Below, in pieces: positions 36,352 to 45,947 of a stretch of DNA of 64,000 bases (position 1 is the first letter of the stretch; each line of letters starts with the position of its first letter). Source of the DNA: Ilyomonas sp965199845. Lineage in GTDB: Bacteria > Bacteroidota > Bacteroidia > Chitinophagales > Chitinophagaceae. The notes under the pieces were generated by a model. The model searched no databases. It had not been told where the DNA came from and saw only the letters and a program-made list of their open reading frames with translations. The stretch covers positions 20,782 to 84,781 of the forward strand of contig CBDATZ010000019.1 in assembly GCA_965199845.1 (NCBI GenBank). Direction: 5' to 3'. The position numbers were made by a program, and so were the translations under genes.

Positions 36352-37146
36352 ATGCTTCATCTCTTGTATATCGAATGGCTGAAACTAAAGAACTATCGTA
36401 CGTTCTGGATATTGTTTGCTTTGTTTATTGTAAGTTTATACGGCGTTAATTATATTGTGTTTGAAGTGCAGCAGCAAGCCTTCACCAACAAAGATCCAAT
36501 GGCAACAGCCATTCTTGGCAACCCGCCGTTTCGCTTTCCCGAAGTCTGGCAAACCGTAAGCTATATCAGCAGCTTTTTGTTGTTCTTTCCCGGCTTGATT
36601 ATTATCATTTTAATGACCAACGAATTTTCTTATAAAACACATCGCCAGAATATTATTGATGGCTTAAGCCGAACACAATTTATTACGGTAAAAATGGTGC
36701 TGGCAACCATCATAGCTTTTGTATCTGCACTTATTATTTTTCTGGTAGCACTCATTTTCGGACTGCGCGAAGGCAGCGCCGGTATTAGCTTTCAGAATTT
36801 TAGTTTTGTTATTTACTTCTTTATCCAGGCGCTTAGTTATACCATGCTGGCTCTTATGTTTGCAGTCTTGTTTCGTCGTTCCGGCATCTCGATCGGTGTT
36901 TACTTTTTATATTCGGTTGTGCTGGAAGAATCTTTGGTAAAAGGAGTGAATTATTATTTCAGCGGAGCCGGTCATTATTTACCATTAGAAAGTACAGATA
37001 ATCTGATTACGTTTCCATTGTTTAAAAGTATGATCGGGCAGATTGTAAAAACACCGGATACCATACCTTTATTAATTGCAGCCACCCTTTATTTATGCCT
37101 GTATATTTTTATTTGCCGGTGGAAATTTCAAACAGCAGATTTATAA
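36352..37146 (+). CDS. ABC-2 type transporter permease
   Basis: 264 residues with about six membrane segments (FWILFALFIVSLYGVNYIVF, FLLFFPGLIIIILM, MVLATIIAFVSALIIFLVAL and others). The segment FSYKTHRQNIIDGLSRTQFI after the second membrane span is the conserved cytoplasmic loop of ABC-2 permeases. It follows the ATPase gene by five bases. A 7-bp inverted repeat TACAAGT ... ACTTGTA (37156-37181) lies after the stop and may end transcription. Confidence 0.88.
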   Translation: MLHLLYIEWLKLKNYRTFWILFALFIVSLYGVNYIVFEVQQQAFTNKDPMATAILGNPPFRFPEVWQTVSYISSFLLFFPGLIIIILMTNEFSYKTHRQNIIDGLSRTQFITVKMVLATIIAFVSALIIFLVALIFGLREGSAGISFQNFSFVIYFFIQALSYTMLALMFAVLFRRSGISIGVYFLYSVVLEESLVKGVNYYFSGAGHYLPLESTDNLITFPLFKSMIGQIVKTPDTIPLLIAATLYLCLYIFICRWKFQTADL

Positions 37147-37240
37147 GTGAAGCGTTACAAGTGAAAATGATTTTACTTGTATTGATGTACGCTATCAATA
37201 TAATTTATAAATAAAAATTTGCGCTTCTTTTTCCATTGCT

Positions 37241-37254
37241 CCTTTGTGGTTCAA
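37241..37254 (-). repeat. Dispersed repeat fragment, copy 5 (reverse)
   Basis: CCTTTGTGGTTCAA is the reverse complement of the TTGAACCACAAAGG core seen elsewhere in the window. It sits 38 bases before the symporter gene. Confidence 0.35.
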
Positions 37255-37292
37255 TTTACTGCAAATTTGCCGTTCTGTTGTAATATTGAAGT

Positions 37293-38780
37293 ATGTCGTC
37301 TGCATTGTTGTTATCATTAGTCCTTGTTTATTTTCTCGTTCTTCTCGGCGTTGCCTGGTACACAAGCCGCAACGCCAATAACGAATCGTTTTTTATTGGT
37401 AACCGAAGCAGCAACTGGATGCTGGTTGCGTTTGGTATGATTGGCACTTCGCTGAGCGGTGTTACGTTTGTAAGCGTACCCGGAACAGTGGGCACAAACG
37501 GCTTTGGTTACTTCCAGGTTGTGATTGGTTATTTCCTGGGTTATTTTATTGTGGCTTATATTTTATTGCCGCTTTATTACAAACTTCAGCTTACGTCTAT
37601 TTATAATTATCTGTATCAGCGCTTTGGTGTTACCGCGTATAAAACGGGCGCTTTATTTTTTATTATATCGCGCACTTTAGGAGCCACAGCCAGGTTATAT
37701 TTAGTGATAAATGTGCTGCAGATTTTTATCCTGAATAATATGAATGTTCCCTTTTGGGCAACTACATTAATCATCTTGTTTATGATACTTGCCTACACAT
37801 TTAAAGGTGGCGTAAAAACAATCGTATTTACCGATACGTTGCAAACCACTTTTATGTTGTTAGGACTCATTATCTGCATCATCTTCATCATGCAAAGTCT
37901 TCATCTTACCTTGCCTTCGGCGATAACGGAATTAGAAAATAAAGGTTATACCAAAACCATAAACTGGGACGTAAAAAGCGGTACATTCTGGCTAAAGCAA
38001 ATTATTGGCGGCGCCTTTATAACCGTTGGTATGACAGGGCTTGACCAGGAAATGATGCAAAAAAACATCAGTGTAAAAACGCTCAAAGACTCGCAGAAAA
38101 ACATGATGACATTCAGTACCATTATGGTTGTGGTAAATCTTCTTTTTTTATTGTTAGGCGGTTTGTTATATCTCTTTGCTGCGCAACATAATATCACCAC
38201 AACCGGCGACGATTTATTTCCGGCGATTGCGTTGAGCACAAATTCTGCAGTTCCTTATTTCCCGGTGTTTGTTTCGCTTATTTTTATTATCGGTTTAATA
38301 TCGGCTTTGTTTCCCAGTGCAGACGGCGCCATTACCGCTTTAACTTCATCTTTTTGTATTGATATTTTAGGTATCAAACGACAAAAAAATCATACCGAAA
38401 AGCAGCAGAAAAACATTCGTATTGCGGTACATCTTTCGTTTACGGTTTTGTTCTTTGTGTGTGTATTGATGTTTAAACAAATCAACAGCAAGTCTATTAT
38501 CAACAACATTATGAGTATCGCTGGTTATACGTATGGACCGTTGCTGGGATTATTTACGTTCGGCATTTTTACAAAGCGAATCATTAAACAGAAAGTGGCA
38601 ACTATTATTGTTTGTTTAGTTGCGCCTTTGCTTTGTTATTTTCTTAGTCTGTATTCTGCCGATTGGTTTGGTGGTTATAAAATTGGAATTGAATTGCTCA
38701 TTATAAACGGTTTATTTACATTCTTAGGATTGTATTTTATTTCTGTAAAAGAAGATAAACCGGCAAGCCAATCTCTATAA
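37293..38780 (+). CDS. Sodium:solute symporter (SSS family)
   Basis: 495 residues with 12-13 hydrophobic segments. The SSS pattern is visible in FGMIGTSLSGVTFVSVPG (unwound TM1 region), TLGATARLYLVINVLQIF and GMTGLDQEMMQKNIS, and FPSADGAITALTSSF carries the usual Na+-site Ser/Thr cluster. Transport is driven by sodium; the substrate (sugar, amino acid or organic acid) is not predictable here. It is convergent with the FAD monooxygenase gene, with only three bases between the stops. Confidence 0.92.
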   Translation: MSSALLLSLVLVYFLVLLGVAWYTSRNANNESFFIGNRSSNWMLVAFGMIGTSLSGVTFVSVPGTVGTNGFGYFQVVIGYFLGYFIVAYILLPLYYKLQLTSIYNYLYQRFGVTAYKTGALFFIISRTLGATARLYLVINVLQIFILNNMNVPFWATTLIILFMILAYTFKGGVKTIVFTDTLQTTFMLLGLIICIIFIMQSLHLTLPSAITELENKGYTKTINWDVKSGTFWLKQIIGGAFITVGMTGLDQEMMQKNISVKTLKDSQKNMMTFSTIMVVVNLLFLLLGGLLYLFAAQHNITTTGDDLFPAIALSTNSAVPYFPVFVSLIFIIGLISALFPSADGAITALTSSFCIDILGIKRQKNHTEKQQKNIRIAVHLSFTVLFFVCVLMFKQINSKSIINNIMSIAGYTYGPLLGLFTFGIFTKRIIKQKVATIIVCLVAPLLCYFLSLYSADWFGGYKIGIELLIINGLFTFLGLYFISVKEDKPASQSL

Positions 38781-38783
38781 AAT

Positions 38784-40331
38784 TTATTGTGATGAACCGG
38801 CAAATATGCGGTTGTAATATTCAGATAATTCGGCTTCGTTATATACGCTGCAGATATAACCAATATACATATCGGGACGAACCAAAGCAATCCATTTCGT
38901 ATCAAAACGAAGTTTTTTAAAAGCAGATATATTGGTTGTATTTACAGGTAACGAAACCGCATGTAAATTGTCATTCTTTACATCGTTTATATTGATATTA
39001 AAACTCACCAGCAAGAAAGGTTTGTTTATTTGTTTGAAATATTGATAAATAGAAATTTTCTGTCCGTTATCTTCAATCATTGTATAAGGAAATCGCGCGC
39101 CGGCCTTGATTCTGCCACTTTTCCCTTTTGATAAAAATGATTTATTATAGTTGATACTTGTTTGTGAAACTGCCGCAAAAATTTGTTTTTTGATAAAGTG
39201 GCTGCGAACAAAAACAGGTACAATACGTAATAAGATTTGTGTTCTGAAAAGAACATAAAACCAACTTTGTTTTATCATGAAATTAAAGAAACGATCCGTG
39301 GTTTGCAGCAGTCTTATTGCAATCGGGTTTCTTTCTTTATGATATGTGTTTAATAAACTTTCTTTTGCTTTTTTTTTAATCACGAAAGCCAGTTTCCACG
39401 CAAGGTTGTAAGCATCCTGCAAACCAGTGTTCATGCCTTGTCCGCCGGCAGGACTATGTACATGCGCGGCGTCGCCGGCAAAGAAGATGTTTCCCTTTCT
39501 GAACTGCTTTATTTTTTTATGATGAATGCGATAAGTTGACGACCATTTGGTATCGTAAACCTGCACAGGTAATTGCGTTGTTTGCCTGAAATGATTAATC
39601 ATTTCATCAAAATTCAAATCAGGTTTATGATAATATTCTTTTGGCAAAATACCAATGATGCGATACCTGTTTTCACCTTTCATCGGGAACAATACATTCA
39701 AGTCGTGTTTTGATGTAAAGAGGTTCAGTTTATCATGAGAAATATCAGCCTTAACATGCGTGTCTGCGAGGTAAAAAACATTTTGATATGTACTACCTTC
39801 AAAGGCTACGCCGCTTTGCTCGCGCACTTTACTTTTAGAACCATCGCAAGCAATTAAGTAGGTTGTGCTGATTGTTTTTTCGACGTTATTACTTGATATA
39901 ACAACATCAAAACCATTATCTTTTTCGCTATATTTTACAAACGCTGTATTCCATTCTACATCCTGATTTTCAGAGCGCAAAGCATCGTATAATAACTGTT
40001 CAATTTTGCTTTGTTCATACACCATCAAATACGGAAACGGACTCACACCTTTTGCTAATTCGCCCAATATAACAGCGGCTTTACGCTTCCCGTTTTTATA
40101 AAGAAGAACGCCTTCCAATTTTTGTCCTTCTGCAATAATTTTATCACTCAAATTCATTTGCTCATATATTTCCATGCTACGTGCCTGCACAACCAAAGCG
40201 CGCGATTCTTTTGTCGGTTCGGCTTTGCCATCAATAATCAAAAAGTTAATGTTAAAGCGAGCCAATTGGTTGGCTAACATCATTCCCGTTGGTCCGGCAC
40301 CGCAGATAATAACATCGTAATTCATGGTCAT
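38784..40331 (-). CDS. FAD-dependent aromatic-ring monooxygenase (PheA/TfdB family)
   Basis: 515 residues. The FAD-binding motif is CGAGPTGMMLANQLAR, the second FAD/NADPH contact DG motif is CDGSKSKVREQSG, and the ribityl-binding motif FFAGDAAHVHSPAGGQGMN is complete. Together these place it with group A flavoprotein hydroxylases such as phenol 2-monooxygenase and polyketide hydroxylases. A thioredoxin-like C-terminal tail is present (KPFLLVSFNI). Possible roles are aromatic breakdown or pigment tailoring; the divergent O-methyltransferase gene next door is compatible with tailoring of an aromatic product, but this is inference. Confidence 0.88.
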   Translation of the reverse strand: MTMNYDVIICGAGPTGMMLANQLARFNINFLIIDGKAEPTKESRALVVQARSMEIYEQMNLSDKIIAEGQKLEGVLLYKNGKRKAAVILGELAKGVSPFPYLMVYEQSKIEQLLYDALRSENQDVEWNTAFVKYSEKDNGFDVVISSNNVEKTISTTYLIACDGSKSKVREQSGVAFEGSTYQNVFYLADTHVKADISHDKLNLFTSKHDLNVLFPMKGENRYRIIGILPKEYYHKPDLNFDEMINHFRQTTQLPVQVYDTKWSSTYRIHHKKIKQFRKGNIFFAGDAAHVHSPAGGQGMNTGLQDAYNLAWKLAFVIKKKAKESLLNTYHKERNPIAIRLLQTTDRFFNFMIKQSWFYVLFRTQILLRIVPVFVRSHFIKKQIFAAVSQTSINYNKSFLSKGKSGRIKAGARFPYTMIEDNGQKISIYQYFKQINKPFLLVSFNININDVKNDNLHAVSLPVNTTNISAFKKLRFDTKWIALVRPDMYIGYICSVYNEAELSEYYNRIFAGSSQ

Positions 40332-40507
40332 TCATTTATATGATGATGTGAGTTCTGAAATAACAATTCAAAAGTAAAAAGTAAAAGATGTTTTGTTATA
40401 GCAGGAACTGATTTGTGTTGTATTTACTTTCTCAATTGTTGTTTGGGAAGCATTCATTTATGTTGTTAATTTACAAAACAAAGAACCATTTTATACAAAG
40501 ACATTTT

Positions 40508-41149
40508 ATGGAACTTGTTAATGCGCTTGCCGAGCAATATGCCGACCAATTTACCACACCTCACGATGAAATTCTTCACCAGATTCATTTGCAAAGCCGG
40601 CAGCACGAGCATTCAACAATGTTGAGCACTGAAACACAGGGACAGTTTTTATCTTTTATCAGCCAACTTATACAACCAAAATACATTTTAGAAATCGGAA
40701 CATTTACCGGTTACAGCGCTTTGTGCCTGTGTAAAGGTTTACAGCCCGGCGGCGAGTTACACACAATTGAACTGAGACAAGCTGATGCGGATAATTCTTC
40801 AGCAAATTTTAAACTTGCCGGAAAGGAGAAACAAATACATTTGTACAAAGGCAATGCGGTTGAGATTATTCCCACACTTGACTACGAATGGAATATTGTT
40901 TTTATAGATGCCGATAAAACCAACTACATCACATACTACGAATTGGCGATCGAGCGTTTAAGCCAGCAAGGCTTAATTATCGCCGATAATGTGTTGTTTC
41001 ACGGGCAGGTTCTGGAAGATAATATAAGCGGAAAAAATGCGAAAGCCATTCATGAATTTAACGAGCATGTTCGGAAAGATGAAAGAACAGAGCAGGTTTT
41101 TCTGACAGTGCGCGATGGTTTGATGCTGATAAGAAAAATACAAGGTTGA
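40508..41149 (+). CDS. SAM-dependent O-methyltransferase (class I, CCoAOMT-like)
   Basis: 213 residues from ATG 40508; the frame runs back to 40415 but the family usually starts near MELVNALAEQ. The SAM motif is ILEIGTFTGYSAL, the metal/SAM Asp is in FIDADKTNY, and IIADNVLFHG carries the second metal ligand region. Family members methylate hydroxyls of catechol-type aromatics (caffeoyl-CoA, catechol) in the cytoplasm in a divalent-metal-dependent way. It is divergent from the FAD monooxygenase and is followed 45 bases later by the glucosaminidase gene. Confidence 0.9.
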   Translation: MELVNALAEQYADQFTTPHDEILHQIHLQSRQHEHSTMLSTETQGQFLSFISQLIQPKYILEIGTFTGYSALCLCKGLQPGGELHTIELRQADADNSSANFKLAGKEKQIHLYKGNAVEIIPTLDYEWNIVFIDADKTNYITYYELAIERLSQQGLIIADNVLFHGQVLEDNISGKNAKAIHEFNEHVRKDERTEQVFLTVRDGLMLIRKIQG

Positions 41150-41194
41150 TTTTCTTATAAAGAATACTACTAACTAAAAACTTTTTGACTACTC

Positions 41195-42226
41195 ATGAAA
41201 AGACTTTTTTTGATTGCTGTTGCATCATTCGGATTGCTGTCGGCTTACAGCCAAAGTGCTGCTTCTATCAATGAGTATATCAACAATTATAAAGAGCTTG
41301 CTATTAAGGAAGAAATTCGCACTGGTGTTCCGGCTGCGATAACCTTAGCGCAGGGAATTTTAGAAACCAATGCCGGTCAGTGCGATCTTGTAAAAGCATC
41401 GAATAATCATTTTGGTATTAAGTGTAAATCAGACTGGACAGGCGCAACTGTTTTTCATGATGATGATGCCAAAGGTGAATGCTTCCGCAGTTATAACAAT
41501 GCAGAAGAATCTTACCGCGATCATTCCGATTTTTTAAAAACAAGACCTAACTATACATTTTTATTTAACCTGGATCCGACCGATTATGAAGGCTGGGCAA
41601 AAGGATTAAAGAAAGCGGGTTATGCAACCAACCCGGCTTATAGTTCTATACTTATTAAATTTATCGTAAACAATCACTTGCAGGATTATACTTTGCTTGC
41701 GCTGCAACGCCAGCCAGGCAACAACGAGCCTTTGATGGCAGCCAATGCAATTCCTGCAGTTAATAACAATAGTTTTAACGATGATAATGAAGATGCTGCC
41801 GAAGCACCAAGACAAACTCCGTTAACTGCAAAAGTTGCGCAAACAACCATCACGGCGCCAACCGCTTTATATCCAACCGGCGTGTTTTCGATTAACGGAG
41901 CAAAAGTTGTTTACGTTCAACAGGGAACTTCATTATTTGCATTAGCCAGCAAATACAATATATCATACAGCAAATTGCTCGAATACAACGATATAACCGG
42001 TGAATCACAAGATAAAAACCAATTGATTTATCTGGTAAAAAAACCAAAGAAAGGCAGCAAAGCTTATCATGTTGTTACAGTAAACGAAACGCTCTCAGAC
42101 ATTGCCCAGATTGAAGGCGTAAGGCTTGAAAACCTTACTGAATACAACCAACTGGCAAACGGCGCAAATCTGCGTGTCGGTCAGAAAATATATCTGCAGG
42201 ACGCGCCACCTTATTTAGCTAAATAA
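41195..42226 (+). CDS. Secreted peptidoglycan glucosaminidase with two LysM domains
   Basis: 343 residues. Signal peptide MKRLFLIAVASFGLLSAYSQ, then a glucosaminidase (GH73-like) domain with GVPAAITLAQGILETNAG, whose Glu is the expected catalytic acid, and NNHFGIKCK, then YRDHSDFLKTRPNY. A proline/alanine-rich linker leads to two LysM repeats (VVYVQQGTSLFALASKYNIS; YHVVTVNETLSDIAQIEGV) that bind peptidoglycan. It should hydrolyse the glycan strand in the periplasm, in wall remodelling or cell separation. It precedes hpt by a short gap. Confidence 0.93.
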   Translation: MKRLFLIAVASFGLLSAYSQSAASINEYINNYKELAIKEEIRTGVPAAITLAQGILETNAGQCDLVKASNNHFGIKCKSDWTGATVFHDDDAKGECFRSYNNAEESYRDHSDFLKTRPNYTFLFNLDPTDYEGWAKGLKKAGYATNPAYSSILIKFIVNNHLQDYTLLALQRQPGNNEPLMAANAIPAVNNNSFNDDNEDAAEAPRQTPLTAKVAQTTITAPTALYPTGVFSINGAKVVYVQQGTSLFALASKYNISYSKLLEYNDITGESQDKNQLIYLVKKPKKGSKAYHVVTVNETLSDIAQIEGVRLENLTEYNQLANGANLRVGQKIYLQDAPPYLAK

Positions 42227-42263
42227 TTTCGGAAAGAGATACCTATTATTGCTGCAAAAACCT

Positions 42264-42803
42264 ATGAAACTGGTTCAGGTTCATGATAAATATTTTTCAC
42301 CTTATTTATCAGAAGAAACAATTGCAGAAAAAGTTAAGGAATTAGCTGCGCAAATCAATACCCATTATAAAGATAAAAAGCCTTTATTTATTGCTATCCT
42401 CAATGGTTCTTTTATGTTTGCCGCCGACTTGTTCAGACAAATTACCATTGAAGCCGAAATATCATTTATCAAACTCGCTTCTTACAAAGGAACAAAATCA
42501 ACCGGTCATGTGTTAACAGCCATCGGTCTTGATGCCGACATCACAAATCGCGATGTTATTATTGTTGAAGATATTATTGATACCGGCAAAACGCTGTTCC
42601 ATTTTCTTCCGCAACTACAGAATCATCATCCGGCGTCTTTAAAAATTGCGGTTCTTCTCCATAAGCCGGAAGCTACTGTTCATGCTATCCATATAGATTA
42701 CACTTGTTTTTCCATTCCCGATAAATTCGTGGTTGGCTATGGATTAGATTATGATGGTTACGGGCGCAACTTGCCTGCTATTTATCAGCTTCATGAAGAG
42801 TAA
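42264..42803 (+). CDS. hpt: Hypoxanthine phosphoribosyltransferase
   Basis: 179 residues from ATG 42264 (an upstream ATG at 42249 adds five residues). The PRPP-binding loop is VIIVEDIIDTGKTL, the flexible-loop region LASYKGTKSTG and the purine contact DKFVVGYGLDYDGYGRNLP fit Hpt. It converts hypoxanthine or guanine plus PRPP to IMP or GMP in purine salvage, in the cytoplasm. The gene follows the glucosaminidase gene by about 37 bases and may share its transcript. Confidence 0.92.
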   Translation: MKLVQVHDKYFSPYLSEETIAEKVKELAAQINTHYKDKKPLFIAILNGSFMFAADLFRQITIEAEISFIKLASYKGTKSTGHVLTAIGLDADITNRDVIIVEDIIDTGKTLFHFLPQLQNHHPASLKIAVLLHKPEATVHAIHIDYTCFSIPDKFVVGYGLDYDGYGRNLPAIYQLHEE

Positions 42804-42861
42804 ATATTTGGAAATAGAATTCCTGTTTTCTCATTCTTCGTGATATTTTCTATCATTATGA

Positions 42862-42880
42862 TTTGTGGTTCAATAACGTA
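42862..42880 (-). repeat. Dispersed repeat fragment, copy 6 (reverse)
   Basis: TTTGTGGTTCAATAACG is the reverse complement of a TTGAACCACAAA core, in the spacer between hpt and rimO. Confidence 0.3.
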
Positions 42881-42960
42881 TTGTAACCAACTTGTAAAAA
42901 ACGGTTAAGCCTTTGCAAATGAAGGAAAACGAGTGCAAATGCGTTAGCTTTGCGCCGTTT

Positions 42961-44268
42961 ATGAAGGTAAGAACATTACAAAAAGACAAGGTAAATATCA
43001 TTACGCTCGGTTGCAGTAAAAACCTTGTGGACAGCGAAGTATTGAGCGGTCAGTTGAAAGCCAATGATATTGATGTTCTGCACGAAAATACAAAGCTCGA
43101 CCACAATATCGTCGTTGTAAATACCTGTGGTTTTATTGATAAAGCCAAAGAAGAAAGCATCAATACAATTCTCGACCAGGTAAATCTGAAAAAACGCGGC
43201 AGGCTTGATAAAGTGTATGTTACAGGATGCCTCAGCGAGCGTTATCGCGGCGACCTGGAAAGTGAAATTCCCGAAGTTGATGCCTGGTTTGGTACGTTTG
43301 AACTTCCGCTTCTACTCAAACAACTCAATGCAGATTACAAAAAAGAATTGTTAGGCGAAAGGCTGCTAAGTACGCCACAACATTATGCGTATTTAAAAAT
43401 CAGCGAAGGTTGTAACCGTACTTGCGCATTTTGCGCCATTCCGTTAATGCGTGGCAAACATATAAGTAAAACCATTGAACAAATCATCTTTGAAGCCGAA
43501 ACGTTAGCAAAACAAGGCGTAAAAGAAATCATGCTAATCGCGCAGGAATTAACGTATTATGGATTGGATATTTATAAGAAAAGAATGTTAGCCGATTTAG
43601 TAAATCGTATTGCAGATGTGCCCGGTATCGAATGGATTCGCTTGCATTACGCGTACCCGAATAATTTTCCGATGGATGTGTTGGATGTCATGCGCGACAG
43701 ACCAAACGTTTGTAATTATTTAGACATGCCTTTACAACACGCCAGCAGCAAAATGTTGCAGGCAATGCGCAGGCAAAGTACAAGACAGGAAATTGAAGAA
43801 ACCATTGCAGCAATCCGCGATAAAAATCCCGGTATTTGTTTGCGTACCACTTTAATTGCCGGCTTTCCCGGTGAGACGCAGGATGATGTAGATGATGTAA
43901 AAGATTTTCTGCAGCAGCAACGATTTGATCGTGTTGGCATATTCACATACAGCCATGAAGAAGACACGCCGGCGTATGTAATGGAAGATACAATTCCGGC
44001 TGAAGAAAAGCAGCGCCGCGCACAGGAAATTATGGAAGTGCAGCAGGAAATCAGCTACGAAAAAAACCAGGAAAAAATTGGCAATACGTATAAAGTAATT
44101 ATTGATAAAAAGGAAGCCGGACGTTATATTGGCAGAACTGAATTTGATAGCGTGGAAGTAGATAACGAAGTTGTCATTCATTCCGATTGTAAACTACAGC
44201 CCGGAACTTTTGCGAACATAAAAATTACAAGAGCTTACGATTACGATCTGGAAGGAATTGTAGTATAA
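42961..44268 (+). CDS. rimO: Ribosomal protein S12 methylthiotransferase RimO
   Basis: 435 residues from ATG 42961; the open frame to 42913 encodes an unlikely Cys-rich lead. The N-terminal UPF0004 domain has its three cluster cysteines in GCSKNLVDSEVLSG, VNTCGFI and VTGCLSERY. The radical-SAM motif is CNRTCAFC, and a TRAM domain closes the protein. The pattern GCSKNLVDSE is typical of RimO and separates it from MiaB, which is also in this window. It methylthiolates Asp on ribosomal protein S12. bshC follows 59 bases later. Confidence 0.94.
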   Translation: MKVRTLQKDKVNIITLGCSKNLVDSEVLSGQLKANDIDVLHENTKLDHNIVVVNTCGFIDKAKEESINTILDQVNLKKRGRLDKVYVTGCLSERYRGDLESEIPEVDAWFGTFELPLLLKQLNADYKKELLGERLLSTPQHYAYLKISEGCNRTCAFCAIPLMRGKHISKTIEQIIFEAETLAKQGVKEIMLIAQELTYYGLDIYKKRMLADLVNRIADVPGIEWIRLHYAYPNNFPMDVLDVMRDRPNVCNYLDMPLQHASSKMLQAMRRQSTRQEIEETIAAIRDKNPGICLRTTLIAGFPGETQDDVDDVKDFLQQQRFDRVGIFTYSHEEDTPAYVMEDTIPAEEKQRRAQEIMEVQQEISYEKNQEKIGNTYKVIIDKKEAGRYIGRTEFDSVEVDNEVVIHSDCKLQPGTFANIKITRAYDYDLEGIVV

Positions 44269-44327
44269 CTGTCATACACTGCGCAATTCATATTTAGCCT
44301 TTTATCTTTGCAGTTCAGAGTTTACTT

Positions 44328-45947
44328 ATGAATCAACAGCAAGCGGCATTAAAAAGTTCAGATTGTACATATATTCCTTACCAGCAAACAGGTTTTTATT
44401 CCAAAACAATTCTCGATTATTTAGATAAACAACAAACTCTTCAATCTTTTTATAAACATGAAGTTTCTGTTGAAGGAATTAAAGCTGCGATTGAAGAGCG
44501 AAAAGCGTTTCCTCAAAACCGCGAAGTCTTGGTAAACGTTCTGAAACAACAATATCAGAATTTACAAATTTCAGATAACGTTCAGCAAAACATCAATCTT
44601 CTTTCACAACCCAACACATACACAATCACAACCGCGCATCAGCCGGTTATTTTTACCGGGCCTTTATATTTCGCCTACAAAATTTTACACGCTGTAAAAC
44701 TGGCTGAAGAGCTTTCAAAACAATTGCCGCAAAACAATTTTGTTCCTGTTTTTTATATGGGAAGCGAGGACGCCGATTTAGATGAACTGGGAACTATAAA
44801 AGTGGATGGAAAAGAATATAAATGGCAAACAAAACAAACCGGCGCAGTTGGCAGAATGAAGGTTGATAACGACTTTATTATCCTACTTCAGCAGCTTCAA
44901 AATCAAATTTCTGTATTGCCTTTTGGTGATGAACTGATTGATATTTTCAAACGATGTTATCGTCTTGATATAACCATTCAGCAAGCTACATTAGAAGTGA
45001 TAAATGAGTTGTTTGGCAAATATGGTGTTGTTGTTTTGATACCTGATAATCCTGACTTGAAACGCTTGCTGCAACCGGTTTTTATAAAAGAAATTCAAGA
45101 GCAGTTTTCTCATAAAGAAGTCGAAGAAACGTTAGCTGATTTATCTCAATATTACAAAGTACAAGCGGGTGGGAGAGAACTCAATCTTTTTTATTTGCTT
45201 GATGATAAACGCGAACGTATTGAAGCGAAAAACGACAAATTTATTGTTCAGAGCCTGGAACTAATTTTTACCCGGGAAGAATTAATAAATGAAATAAAAA
45301 ATCATCCCGAACGCTTTAGTCCCAACGTTATTTTGCGGGGTGTTTTACAGGAAACCGTATTGCCAAATATCGCTTTTATCGGCGGCGGTGGCGAGATGGC
45401 GTATTGGCTTGAATTAAAGAAAGTTTTCGACGCCGTGCAAGTTCCATATCCGGTTTTGATATTGCGCAATTCATTTCTTTTTATAAATAAAAAACAAGCA
45501 GAAAAAATTGAGCAACTCGGCTTTTCGGCACCAGATTTTTTCAACGATACATTGTCGTTAATTAACGACTTGGTAAAACGAACTTCAGATAAGCAAATAA
45601 CAATTGAAAGTGAAATACAGCAGGCAAAAAATTTGTTTTCTCACTTACAATCGGTTGCTCAAAATGTTGATATAACGCTTCAGGAACATGCAACCGCTTT
45701 GTCTGCTTTAATGGAAAAGAAATTAAAGTCTTTCGAAAAAAAGATCATGCGCGCCGAACGAAAAAAATACAATACGCAGCACAATCAAATCGAAACCATA
45801 AAACAACAATTATTTCCCAATAAAAACCTGCAGGAAAGAGTTGAAAATATCAGCGGTTTTTATCCACGTTACGGCAAATCATTTTTAGACATAATCTATC
45901 AAAATTCATTATCGCTCGAACAGCAATTTGCTATTGTAACGCTATAA
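44328..45947 (+). CDS. bshC: Bacillithiol biosynthesis cysteine-adding enzyme BshC
   Basis: 539 residues, the normal length of BshC. Family features are TTAHQPVIFTGPLYFAYK, PVFYMGSEDADLDELG, a Rossmann-like core with LRGVLQETVLPNIAFIGGG and AYWLELK, and a C-terminal coiled-coil (IMRAERKKYNTQHNQIETIK) that mediates dimerisation. It joins cysteine to GlcN-malate in the last step of bacillithiol synthesis. bshA and bshB are not in the window. Its last six bases overlap the end of convergent purE. Confidence 0.93.
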   Translation: MNQQQAALKSSDCTYIPYQQTGFYSKTILDYLDKQQTLQSFYKHEVSVEGIKAAIEERKAFPQNREVLVNVLKQQYQNLQISDNVQQNINLLSQPNTYTITTAHQPVIFTGPLYFAYKILHAVKLAEELSKQLPQNNFVPVFYMGSEDADLDELGTIKVDGKEYKWQTKQTGAVGRMKVDNDFIILLQQLQNQISVLPFGDELIDIFKRCYRLDITIQQATLEVINELFGKYGVVVLIPDNPDLKRLLQPVFIKEIQEQFSHKEVEETLADLSQYYKVQAGGRELNLFYLLDDKRERIEAKNDKFIVQSLELIFTREELINEIKNHPERFSPNVILRGVLQETVLPNIAFIGGGGEMAYWLELKKVFDAVQVPYPVLILRNSFLFINKKQAEKIEQLGFSAPDFFNDTLSLINDLVKRTSDKQITIESEIQQAKNLFSHLQSVAQNVDITLQEHATALSALMEKKLKSFEKKIMRAERKKYNTQHNQIETIKQQLFPNKNLQERVENISGFYPRYGKSFLDIIYQNSLSLEQQFAIVTL

